Source: Sphingobacteriales bacterium (GTDB taxonomy: Bacteria; Bacteroidota; Bacteroidia; Chitinophagales; Chitinophagaceae). From it: DNA of 64,000 bases. Positions 1 through 7,425 of this stretch are shown in pieces (the stretch's first letter is position 1; each line of letters begins with the position of its first letter). The DNA lies in contig JAIXSZ010000050.1 of the NCBI GenBank assembly GCA_027484425.1, forward strand, positions 39,344 through 103,343, given 5' to 3'. Below the pieces are notes generated by a model. It did no database searches, had not been told where the DNA came from, and was given only the letters and a program-made list of their open reading frames with translations. The position numbers and the translations under genes were made by a program.

Positions 1-2
1 CA

Positions 3-1205
3 GCTGGGTTTATGAAATATGACGAAACAGGGGATGTTGTATATGTAAAGTTATATACAGACACATCAGCCACTTTTGACTTACTTTATAATTGTGCATT
101 ACTGCCAGATGGTGATTTTCTGGGAGGGGGGATAAGAAAATACGGCAACACGGCAACCACTTTTCCTGGATTGCTGGTGCGGACAGACAGCAATGCAGAC
201 ACATTGTGGACACGAACTTACTGGAAAGAACCCACACAGCAAACGCGTATAAGAACTTTAATACCATTAGATGATGGGCGAATTGTAGTAGGGGCAGAAA
301 GCAAATACACTTATTTTATAGGTTCAGTCCCTTTTTACCATCATACACCCTGGTTTCTGGTGCTGGATAGCTCAGGTAATATTTTAAAGGATACCCTTTA
401 TGGAACTAAGTATGGAGGGGGAGGGAATATATATAAAGACATTAATGGTGGTTACATACATTATGGCTGGATAGATACAGTGCCAGCACCTATTTTCGGA
501 AGTAGTGATTTGCGTAATTTCCCACATTATATTGCTCATCTCGATACCAACTTTCGCATGGAGTGGATAACACGTTTTCCGCATGATGACTGCAACAGCC
601 GTAGATCGCCCGGACAAATAAAACAACTACATGATGGCAACTTCCTGATACTGGGCGATGACTACTGCAATGGCTGCCTATGCGCCCCCGCCTACAGTGG
701 CTGGGCGGCTAAGATAAGGCGCACAAATGGCGAAATAATGTGGAACAGAAATTATTGGACAGATACAGATCAGGTGGCTTATCTGCGTGATATGGTGGAA
801 CTGCCAGATGGAAATATGGTTTTCACTGGCTCTGCCTTTAATGATACCCTACCCTCGTGGCATGCCGGCAGGGATGTGTGGATATTTGGCACAGATAGTA
901 ATGGGTGTTATGTGCCTGACTGTCAGTCGCCAATTAAGGTTCCCGAAATTAATAGTGTTGGCAATAACGACCTAATACTATTCCCCAATCCTACTAATGG
1001 CAACGTTACTATAAAAGCTCCACACACCGGAGTATTGGTAATAGGCGATTTGCAAGGCAGGGTTATCGCAAACTATACACTTAAAGGTGGTAAAGCAGAT
1101 ATACAACTCCCAGCAGGCATAAGCGCAGGTATGTATATATGCAGGTATGTAAGTGATGAGGCAGGTAGCCTACCAGTAGTAGCAAGGCTAGTATATTCGC
1201 CATAA
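3..1205 (+). CDS. Secreted T9SS cargo protein, 5' end outside window
   Basis: The reading frame is open from base 3, and the first in-frame ATG (base 12) is preceded by codons that fit the protein (AGF), so the gene most likely begins upstream of the window. The visible 401 residues have delivery-type phrases repeated along the chain (LPDGDFLGGG, LDDGRIVVG, LHDGNFLILGDD, LPDGNMVFTG), suggesting a beta-propeller-like repeat. The last 75 or so residues are a type A T9SS sorting domain: LFPNPTNGNVTI, then LVIGDLQGRVI and a GMYICRYV strand. Such proteins cross the outer membrane through the T9SS and are released or anchored at the surface. The binding partner or activity cannot be told. Confidence 0.8.
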   Translation, partial: AGFMKYDETGDVVYVKLYTDTSATFDLLYNCALLPDGDFLGGGIRKYGNTATTFPGLLVRTDSNADTLWTRTYWKEPTQQTRIRTLIPLDDGRIVVGAESKYTYFIGSVPFYHHTPWFLVLDSSGNILKDTLYGTKYGGGGNIYKDINGGYIHYGWIDTVPAPIFGSSDLRNFPHYIAHLDTNFRMEWITRFPHDDCNSRRSPGQIKQLHDGNFLILGDDYCNGCLCAPAYSGWAAKIRRTNGEIMWNRNYWTDTDQVAYLRDMVELPDGNMVFTGSAFNDTLPSWHAGRDVWIFGTDSNGCYVPDCQSPIKVPEINSVGNNDLILFPNPTNGNVTIKAPHTGVLVIGDLQGRVIANYTLKGGKADIQLPAGISAGMYICRYVSDEAGSLPVVARLVYSP

Positions 1206-1260
1206 TATGGTAAATAATTGTTCACTTTCTAGTTAATAAATGAATGCAATTCCGCCCGTT

Positions 1261-1384
1261 GTTCCAGTTGTTCCTTCGGGGTCAACTGGAACCGCCAATA
1301 AAAATCGTTCTCCCGAACGCCTTCACTTTCTAGCAGCTAATATAAATTTCTCCTAAGTCACTCCTACTCCTGTCAAAGATTCTC
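1261..1384. repeat. Hairpin repeat family, copy alpha
   Basis: The unit starts with a perfect 10-bp inverted repeat (GTTCCAGTTG, 1261-1270; CAACTGGAAC, 1283-1292). Inside it, C1274-G1279 would close a TTCG loop, the classic stable UUCG tetraloop if transcribed. Then comes a conserved tail: 1294-1340 is identical to 2463-2509 (47 bp), and similarity continues to about 1384. Other copies are at 2240-2270 (hairpin only) and 2431-2552. The remaining bases of the 1206-1519 gap show no gene. The arrangement resembles a REP or MITE-like element; no transposase gene is nearby. Confidence 0.75.
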
Positions 1385-1519
1385 CAACTAAGCGTAGTAT
1401 GCATTGATCCTCGGACAACAATAGTGGGAGACTTCCCCCAACTAAATTTATATTTTTTTTGACAGACTACGCAAAGCGGGGTTGCACACGTAAAACTGAA
1501 AAGTTGAATACCTAGTTTT

Positions 1520-1924
1520 TCACCACAATATTGAAATGAAGTTTCTGTAAAGTTCGAAGTTACTGTCCACCGTCACCATCGTTGCCTCTTCTTCGTAAGC
1601 CGTTGCTATTAAAAATCGGTCAAAAGGATCACGGTGATGATCGTGCAATGGAACTTTGGAATAACTAGATAGGTGCTTGTTTTGCAATTGAATAAATGTA
1701 AAATTATCTTTGATAGCTTGCTGGTGTATTTCTATAATATCAGATTTAAAGTCAGGCAATTTACCAATTTTCTGTTTTATTGCTATTTCATACAGACTCA
1801 CCTGTGAAAATAAGATAATGTTTTCAGGATTCTGAATAATGTCTAGTACCCTGCTAGGTATTTTAGGATTATTTTCCTGAAACCATATCAAACAATGAGT
1901 ATCTAACAAGTATGAATTGGGCAT
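1520..1924 (-). CDS. PIN-domain toxin, VapC-like
   Basis: This 134-residue protein is the usual length for a single PIN domain, a Mg-dependent RNase fold. Acidic residues sit where the family has its metal ligands: LLDTHCLIWF at the N terminus, SLYEIAIK in the middle, HRDPFDRFLIATA and VTVDSNF near the end. The start overlaps the stop of the upstream small gene by one base (TAATG type), the normal design of a type II toxin-antitoxin pair with translational coupling. It probably cleaves RNA when freed from its antitoxin; the target is unknown. The subtype resembles the LDTHxLIWF group (COG3744-like) rather than classical tRNA-fMet-cutting VapC. The pair lies between copies of a hairpin repeat. 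Confidence 0.85.
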   Translation of the reverse strand: MPNSYLLDTHCLIWFQENNPKIPSRVLDIIQNPENIILFSQVSLYEIAIKQKIGKLPDFKSDIIEIHQQAIKDNFTFIQLQNKHLSSYSKVPLHDHHRDPFDRFLIATAYEEEATMVTVDSNFELYRNFISILW

Positions 1925-2139
1925 TACATATAATCTTTAAGGTCTTCTAATGGTTCATTAAAGTCGTCGGGAATAGAAACTTTTCCTTTCAATCCTCCGG
2001 GCATTCTTTTTTTTAAACTGTGTGTATCTGTTTCATCAGTCAAAAAAGTAATAATGACTTGAGTCCTTTTTTGTACAGGTGCATCCTCTTCCATTATTAT
2101 ATGACCTTGCTCGTAATACCCTTTTATGGTTGTAAGCAT
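1924..2139 (-). CDS. Antitoxin partner of the PIN toxin
   Basis: This 71-residue protein lies directly upstream of and is coupled to the PIN toxin. Its first half (MLTTIKGYYEQGHIIMEEDA, then VQKRTQVIITFL) matches the short AbrB/DUF2281-like antitoxin pattern in which a beta-rich N terminus dimerises and binds DNA. The acidic C terminus (DFNEPLEDLKDYM) would be the segment that wraps around and blocks the toxin. It likely represses its own promoter just upstream of 2139. Family assignment is from sequence pattern and context only. Confidence 0.75.
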   Translation of the reverse strand: MLTTIKGYYEQGHIIMEEDAPVQKRTQVIITFLTDETDTHSLKKRMPGGLKGKVSIPDDFNEPLEDLKDYM

Positions 2140-2239
2140 AGCGTTACTTTACTTTTTACAAAGATACTAATATCTCATCTCCAGTCTTGGTAGTTGGATA
2201 ATGAAAATTTCCATCCCTTCAGCTCTCAGCGAGCCCGTT

Positions 2240-2270
2240 GTTCCAGTTGTTCCTTCGGGTCAACTGGAAC
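2240..2270. repeat. Hairpin repeat family, copy beta (hairpin only)
   Basis: A perfect 10-bp inverted repeat (GTTCCAGTTG at 2240-2249, CAACTGGAAC at 2261-2270) surrounds an 11-base loop containing C(TTCG)G. It is the same hairpin as at 1261-1292, but the conserved 47-bp tail is absent, so the hairpin can occur on its own. It sits about 100 bp upstream of the antitoxin start. Confidence 0.75.
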
Positions 2271-2383
2271 TGTGTTGGTGATTTACAGGATATTCGGCGA
2301 TTTTATGCTACTTATCAAATGCCCCAAGTAAAGACAAATACGCACGGGACTTTACCCCCCGGAGACACTTTAGATAAATTTGA

Positions 2384-2424
2384 TACTTGTAAATTACGAG
2401 ACACTGTCTCGTAATTTACAAGTA
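2384..2424. repeat. 41-bp near-perfect palindrome
   Basis: Two 20-base arms (2384-2403 and 2405-2424) are exact reverse complements around a single central C at 2404. The arms begin TACTTGTAAATTACG and end CGTAATTTACAAGTA. No T tract follows in either direction, so it is not a standard intrinsic terminator. It may be an operator, a recombination or resolution site, or the fused ends of an inverted element. No gene occupies 2140-4025; the region holds hairpin repeats, this palindrome and the repeat array. Confidence 0.85.
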
Positions 2425-2430
2425 CTCTTT

Positions 2431-2552
2431 GTTTCAGTTGTTCCGAAGGGTCAACTGGAACTGCCAATAAAAATCGTTCTCCCGAACGCCTTCACTTTCT
2501 AGCAGCTAAATGAATTTCCCCCTCTGTCTTGCTACCCCTGTCATAGATTCTC
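2431..2552. repeat. Hairpin repeat family, copy gamma
   Basis: This is a direct repeat of 1261-1384. The hairpin arms are GTTTCAGTTG (2431-2440, one change) and CAACTGGAAC (2452-2461), and the tail 2463-2509 is identical to 1294-1340. The loop core reads CGAAG where the other copies read CTTCG, that is, the central five bases are inverted. Together with copy alpha it brackets the PIN/antitoxin pair in a segment of roughly 1.2 kb. Confidence 0.75.
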
Positions 2553-3076
2553 GCTCAGCCCTAATTACTGCAAGCCTCCGCCTGCGCAAACTAAAAATGT
2601 GGATATCTTAATCTCTGCCACCACTCCAATTCACCCATATTGGCGCGCTTTTTGCGGCATCAGTAGAGCTTATTCTATTCAAGCAGTACCCCACAAACCC
2701 CCAATCATTATGTCAGTACATAGCATCCCAATTCATTACAATAAATATTGCTACATCCACCTACGTTTGCAGTATATTACTCCAAACCCAACCGGAAAAT
2801 GCATGCAAACCGGAAAAGTGAATAGTATTGACAATCAATGAGTTAAGCGTCAAAACCCATGAAAACACCGGCAAATAATCGGCAATACCGGAAATTAACA
2901 ATAAATCAAATATGACAACAAAACCCATCCACCCAGCAATCTAATTGAGGAAAATCACTAAATCCTATATATCATGTTCCAAACAAAAAACCACCGGCAA
3001 CTGCATGCAAACTGGAAAAGTGAATAGTATTGATAATCAACAAGTTAAGTGTCAAAACCCATGAAAACACCTATTA

Positions 3077-3104
3077 GTAGCCATAGCTTTTTAGCGAAGG
3101 CTAC
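3077..3104. repeat. 28-bp hairpin inserted in array unit 2
   Basis: GTAGCC (3077-3082) pairs with GGCTAC (3099-3104). The interior reads ATAGCTTTTTAGCGAA. It replaces part of the conserved CCGG-rich block of unit 2 and recurs with one base change at 3721-3748, so it looks like a small insertion that entered the array or was copied between units. Confidence 0.65.
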
Positions 3105-3720
3105 GGCAATAAACCGGAAATTAACAATAAACACAATATGACAACAATACCTACCCACCCAGCAATCTACTTGAGGAAAATCACTAAATCCTATATATCA
3201 TGTTCCAGACAAAAAACCACCGGCAACTGCATGTAAACCGGAAAAGTGAATAGTATTGATAATCAATGAGTTAAGTGTCAAAACACATGAAAACACCGGA
3301 AACAAACCGGAAATTAACAATAAACCAAATATGACAACAAAACCTAGCCACCCAGCAATCTACTTGAGAAAAATCACTAAATCCTATATGTCATGTTCCA
3401 GACAAAAAACCACCGGCAACTGCATGCGAACCGGAAAAGTGAATAGTATTGATAATCAATGAGTTAACCGTCAAAACCCATGAAAACACCGGCAAATTAT
3501 CGGCAATACCGGAAATTAAAAACAAACCCAATATGAACCCAAAAGCACAGCACCCACGCAACCCAAATCATCAGAATCAAAAGAATCAGATAAATCAATA
3601 GTTCAGACAACAAGCACCGGCAACTGCATGTAAACCGGAAAAGTGAATAGTATTGATAATCAATGAGTTAAGCGTCAAAACCCATGAAAACACCGGCAAA
3701 TTATCGGCAAAAACCTTTTA

Positions 3721-3748
3721 GTAGCCATAGCTTTTTAGCGACGGCTAC
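3721..3748. repeat. 28-bp hairpin inserted in array unit 5
   Basis: Same element as 3077-3104: arms GTAGCC and GGCTAC, interior ATAGCTTTTTAGCGAC. It lies at the matching place in the repeat unit, just after the GGCAA motifs, but in a unit with the second spacer type. The host bases just before it (CCTTTTA against CCTATTA) are also shared. Confidence 0.65.
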
Positions 3749-4025
3749 AGAAATTAAAAACTAACCCAATATGAACCCAAAAACACTGCACCCACGCAAC
3801 CCAAATCATCAGAATCAAAAGAATCAGATAAATCAATGGTTCAGACAAAAAACTACCGGCAACTGCATGTAAACCGGAAAAGTGAATATCATTGATAATC
3901 AATGACTTATCTATCAAAACGCATGAATCTACCGGCAACTAACCGGCAATACAGGAAACCGCAACTAAATAATATATTTACATTATCCCCTAGTTTATAA
4001 ACAAGCAACAAATCGTCATCGGAAT

Positions 4026-5069
4026 ATGCAAATTGTAACAGACATACTACAAATACTGAAGCATGCACAACAGAATGCACTTCGTAGTGTCAACAAAGCC
4101 ATGCTGGAAGCCTATTGGCATATTGGCAGAAGAATTATTGAAGAGGAGCAGCAAGGTAGTAACAGAGCAGCATACGGAAAAGCACAAATGAAAAACCTTT
4201 CAGCCAGGCTAAATAAAGAATTTGGTAAAGGGTTCTCAGTTGATAACCTGGAAAACATGCGCCGATTTTACATAACCTATCCTTCATTTCATATCGAAGC
4301 TGACAAAATAGGTGCAACATCAATACCTGAAAAAGTAATTTCCGAAACACCGTCTCGGATTTTTCAAATTCCTGATTTTCAGTTGAGTTGGTCTCATTAT
4401 CTCTTGCTAATGAGAATAGATGATGAAAAGGAGAGATCTTTTTACGAAATAGAAGCAACAAAAAATAATTGGAGCCTACGAGAACTAAAAAGACAATACG
4501 ATAGCGCACTATTTATCAGACTTGCGCTTAGTAAAGACAAGGATGGTATTAAGAATTTAGCAGCTCAAGGGCAAATAATACAATCGCCTACTGACGCTAT
4601 TAAAGATCCTTACATACTTGAATTTCTCAATCTTCCAGAGCATAACCTCTATTCTGAAAATGAATTAGAAAACGAGCTGATAGATAAGTTAGAGCATTTT
4701 CTGCTAGAATTAGGTACTGGATATACTTTTGTAGCCAGACAAAAAAGAATAACTATAGATGAAGAGCATTTTTATATCGATCTGGTCTTTTACAACAGAT
4801 TGTTGAGATGTTTTGTAGTTATAGATCTTAAAATTGGAAAACTAAAGCATCAAGACTTAGGACAATTACAAATGTATGTCAACTATTACGATCGTTTTGT
4901 CAAAACAGCCGATGAAAATAAAACAATTGGTATTGTACTTTGTAGAGACAAAAACGAAACCCTTATAGAAATAACCCTACCGGAAGACAATAAACAAATT
5001 TTTGCCAGTCGTTACAAAACTATTTTACCTGATAAAGAAGAGTTGAAAAAATTAATTGCTAATAAATAA
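4026..5069 (+). CDS. DUF1016/YhcG-family PD-(D/E)XK nuclease
   Basis: This 347-residue protein has the two-part family layout. An N-terminal DUF1016-type helical domain (about 1-170) includes YWHIGRRIIEEEQQG and LSWSHYLLLMRI. A C-terminal nuclease fold follows, with D252 (FYIDLVFY) and D267-x-K269 (VIDLKIGKL), then LGQLQMYVNYYD. The D-x-K form instead of E-x-K occurs in part of this family, so the site can be intact. Family members are predicted DNA endonucleases linked to restriction or mobile DNA; the true role is poorly known. The gene stands alone and is bracketed by members of one repeat family (2785-3960 and 5139-5245), all in the same orientation as the gene, which suggests a shared unit. 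Confidence 0.9.
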   Translation: MQIVTDILQILKHAQQNALRSVNKAMLEAYWHIGRRIIEEEQQGSNRAAYGKAQMKNLSARLNKEFGKGFSVDNLENMRRFYITYPSFHIEADKIGATSIPEKVISETPSRIFQIPDFQLSWSHYLLLMRIDDEKERSFYEIEATKNNWSLRELKRQYDSALFIRLALSKDKDGIKNLAAQGQIIQSPTDAIKDPYILEFLNLPEHNLYSENELENELIDKLEHFLLELGTGYTFVARQKRITIDEEHFYIDLVFYNRLLRCFVVIDLKIGKLKHQDLGQLQMYVNYYDRFVKTADENKTIGIVLCRDKNETLIEITLPEDNKQIFASRYKTILPDKEELKKLIANK

Positions 5070-5138
5070 AATCCAACAACAACACACCTTCTAAATACTA
5101 GCATACTTATTATTAAATCCGAAAGATTACCACACCAC

Positions 5139-5245
5139 CCAACCGAAAAATGATCACAAACCAGCAAAAGTGAATACCATTGATAATCAACCATTTACGT
5201 ACCAAAACCCATGAAATCACCGGCAACAAACCGGCAAAATCATAA
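5139..5245 (+). repeat. Seventh, diverged copy of the array repeat
   Basis: GTGAATACCATTGATAATCA at 5170-5189 continues into CCAAAACCCATGAAATCACC and two CCGGCAA motifs, the same order as the units at 2785-3960. Its left edge (ACCCAACCGAAAAATG) resembles the left edge of unit 1 (ACCCAACCGGAAAATG) rather than the inner units. The two outermost copies therefore share an end that the inner ones lack. It lies 70 bp after the nuclease stop and before the uvrB 3' end. Nothing else is seen in 5070-5284. Confidence 0.75.
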
Positions 5246-5284
5246 ACTTAAAAACTCCAAAAATCTTAGTTATGTTAACCCCTA

Positions 5285-7318
5285 TCACTTCATTGCTTCT
5301 TTCTCCTTTTGCAGCGCAAAGAGTTCATCGCGTAGGCGGGCAGCCTCCATGAAGTCAAGGTCTTTGGCTGCCTTTTCCATGGCTTTTTTGGTTTGTGTCA
5401 GCAGTTTTTCTACTTGTGCTATGGTGCGGTAGGCTACAGTGGGCTCAGCAGCCAGGGGTAGGGTAGCACCATCGGGCACCGCATAGGGGCTGTTTTCGTT
5501 ATAGCCCTTTATCTCCAGCACAGACCCTTGCAGCATTATGTCCTCTATAGATTTGGTAATCGTTTTAGGCACTATACCATTGGCAGTGTTGTGGCGTATT
5601 TGTTTCTCTCTGCGGCGGTCAGTTTCATCTATGGTGCGGCGCATGCTGTCCGTCATTTTGTCGGCATAGAATATCACTAGTCCGTTTACATTTCGGGCAG
5701 CCCTACCGGCTATCTGGGTCAGCGAGCGTTCATCCCTCAAGAAGCCCTCTTTGTCGGCATCCAGTATTGCCACCAGCGATACCTCGGGTAGGTCTAGCCC
5801 CTCGCGCAGTAGGTTTACCCCTACCAGCACATCTATTACCCCTAGGCGCAGGTCGCGCAGTATCTCTACCCGCTCTAGCGTATCTACCTCTGAGTGTATA
5901 TATTTTGATTTAATGTTTATGCGTTTCAGGTACTTATCCATTTCTTCTGCCATGCGTTTGGTGAGGGTAGTTACCAGCACCCTGCCACCACTCTTCACCC
6001 GCTTGTCTATCTCGTCTAGCAGGTCATCTACCTGATTGATGCTGGGGCGCACCTCTATGGGCGGCTCTATGAGCCCCGTAGGCCGCACAATCTGCTCTAT
6101 AAACACCCCTCCACATTTCTCCAGTTCATACTTGCCCGGTGTAGCACTCACAAACACCACCTGCGACACCAGACTCTCAAACTCATAAAAGTTGAGCGGT
6201 CTATTATCGAGCGCAGATGGCAACCTAAACCCATAGTCTACCAGATTCATCTTTCTGGACCTATCACCACCATACATACCGCTTATCTGGGGTATGGTCA
6301 CATGGCTTTCGTCTATCACCAGCAGGTAGTCGTCGGGGAAGTAGTCGAGCAGGCAGAAGGGGCGTGTGCCCGGTTTGCGCCTGTCCAGGAATCGCGAGTA
6401 GTTTTCTATGCCGCTACAGTAGCCTAGCTCCTGTATCATTTCCAGGTCATAGCTCACCCGCTCCTTTATGCGCTGCGCCTCTATGTGCTTGCCTATACTC
6501 TTAAAGTAGGCCTCCTGAGCAGTCATTTCGTCCTGTATTTCCCGCATTATTTGCCCCATTTGTCCGCTGGGTGCCACATAGAGGTTGGCAGGGAAAATAG
6601 CCGCATTATCCAGCACGCTTATTCGCTTGGCAGTATCTATCTCAAAGCTCTCTATCTCCTCTATTTCATCGCCAAAGAAGGTAATGCGGTAGCCATAATC
6701 TACATAAGGTAGGTTGATATCTACAGTGTCACCATTTACCCTGAATGTACCCCTCGTAAACTCACCCTGACTTCTGTTGTACAGTGCACTCACTAGCCTA
6801 TGCAGGAAGTGATTTCGCCCTATATTATCTCCCTTCTTAAAGCGGATGATACCAGCAGCATAATCGGTTGGATTACCGATACCATATATACAAGATACCG
6901 ATGCCACAACTATGATGTCTGAGCGTCCACTCAGCAAGCTGGTAGTAGCCCTTAGTCTTAGCTTCTCCAGCTCTTCGTTTATAGACAGGTCTTTTTCAAT
7001 GTACGTATTAGATACGGGCAAGTAAGCCTCTGGCTGGTAGTAATCGTAGTATGATACAAAGTACTCCACCGCATTGTCAGGAAAGAAGTTGCGGAGCTCG
7101 CCATATAGCTGCGCCACTAGCGTTTTGTTGTGGGTCAATACCAGTGTGGGGCGTTGTGTTTGTTGCACCACATTCGCCATTGTAAAGGTCTTCCCTGAGC
7201 CCGTTACCCCTAGTAGTGTCTGGTATCGTTCTCCCTCATTTACGCCTTCTACCAGTTGCCGAATGGCTTCTGGCTGGTCGCCTGCCGGCTGGTACGGGCT
7301 GTTTATCTTGAATTCCAT
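5285..7318 (-). CDS. uvrB: UvrABC excision nuclease subunit B
   Basis: UvrB is the damage-verifying helicase of nucleotide excision repair: it takes damaged DNA from UvrA and recruits UvrC. Visible features are Walker A GVTGSGKTFT, the beta-hairpin signature YYDYYQPEAY, DESH of the DEAD-like box (VIDESHVT), helicase motif VI region QIAGRAARN, and a C-terminal UVR domain (EKLLTQTKKAMEKAAKDLDF) that contacts UvrC. From MEFKINSPYQPAGDQ the length is 677, normal for the family. An earlier in-frame start at 7348 adds ten unrelated residues, and a -7-like element (TAATTTTG, complement of 7337-7344) lies inside that extension, so 7318 is preferred. uvrA is also in the window at 27002-29881. Confidence 0.97.
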   Translation of the reverse strand: MEFKINSPYQPAGDQPEAIRQLVEGVNEGERYQTLLGVTGSGKTFTMANVVQQTQRPTLVLTHNKTLVAQLYGELRNFFPDNAVEYFVSYYDYYQPEAYLPVSNTYIEKDLSINEELEKLRLRATTSLLSGRSDIIVVASVSCIYGIGNPTDYAAGIIRFKKGDNIGRNHFLHRLVSALYNRSQGEFTRGTFRVNGDTVDINLPYVDYGYRITFFGDEIEEIESFEIDTAKRISVLDNAAIFPANLYVAPSGQMGQIMREIQDEMTAQEAYFKSIGKHIEAQRIKERVSYDLEMIQELGYCSGIENYSRFLDRRKPGTRPFCLLDYFPDDYLLVIDESHVTIPQISGMYGGDRSRKMNLVDYGFRLPSALDNRPLNFYEFESLVSQVVFVSATPGKYELEKCGGVFIEQIVRPTGLIEPPIEVRPSINQVDDLLDEIDKRVKSGGRVLVTTLTKRMAEEMDKYLKRINIKSKYIHSEVDTLERVEILRDLRLGVIDVLVGVNLLREGLDLPEVSLVAILDADKEGFLRDERSLTQIAGRAARNVNGLVIFYADKMTDSMRRTIDETDRRREKQIRHNTANGIVPKTITKSIEDIMLQGSVLEIKGYNENSPYAVPDGATLPLAAEPTVAYRTIAQVEKLLTQTKKAMEKAAKDLDFMEAARLRDELFALQKEKEAMK

Positions 7319-7425
7319 AGCTGCTTGTGGTGTACCCAAAATTAGCAAGTTAATTCCACCTAAGGCATACCTATTTTATACTAGTAGTTTGCCAGCTCTG
7401 GCGCATAAATAGTCACTTGTTTACA

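Larger units (their letters stand above)
2785..3960 (+). repeat. Six-unit tandem array of about 200-bp repeats
   Basis: The marker sequence GTGAATAGTATTGATAATCA (with small changes) begins at 2818, 3020, 3246, 3439, 3643 and 3882, giving spacings of 202, 226, 193, 204 and 239 bp. Each unit has a conserved block of roughly 120 bp with several CCGG-type motifs (ACCGGCAACTGCATG, ACCGGAAAAGTG, ACACCGGCAA, ATCGGCAA) and a small palindrome ATTGATaATCAAT. A spacer of about 80 bp follows, of one type after units 1-3 and a second type after units 4-5. The two long spacings come from a 28-bp hairpin inserted in units 2 and 5. The sixth unit is diverged and ends about 70 bp before the DUF1016 nuclease gene. 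Short open frames inside are repeats of each other and are not genes. Confidence 0.9.

Noticed and set aside
2599..3462. Two open frames of 80 and 68 codons sharing the same C-terminal residues (TGKVNSIDNQ)
   Set aside because: They lie wholly or partly in the repeat array; the shared ends come from copies of the repeat unit and the rest has no protein-like composition.
2785..3960. CRISPR array
   Set aside because: Units are about 200 bp with long conserved blocks and spacers that repeat among themselves; no cas genes are near.
1206..5245. Integron cassette array (attC sites)
   Set aside because: Genes separated by structured repeats suggested attC sites, but no paired RYYYAAC/GTTRRRY ends were found and there is no integrase gene.
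5751..6035. Ser/Arg-rich plus-strand frame inside uvrB
   Set aside because: It is the complement of a well-supported uvrB reading frame.
7319..7348. Longer uvrB N terminus
   Set aside because: Ten extra residues are unlike any UvrB, and a -7-like element falls inside them.
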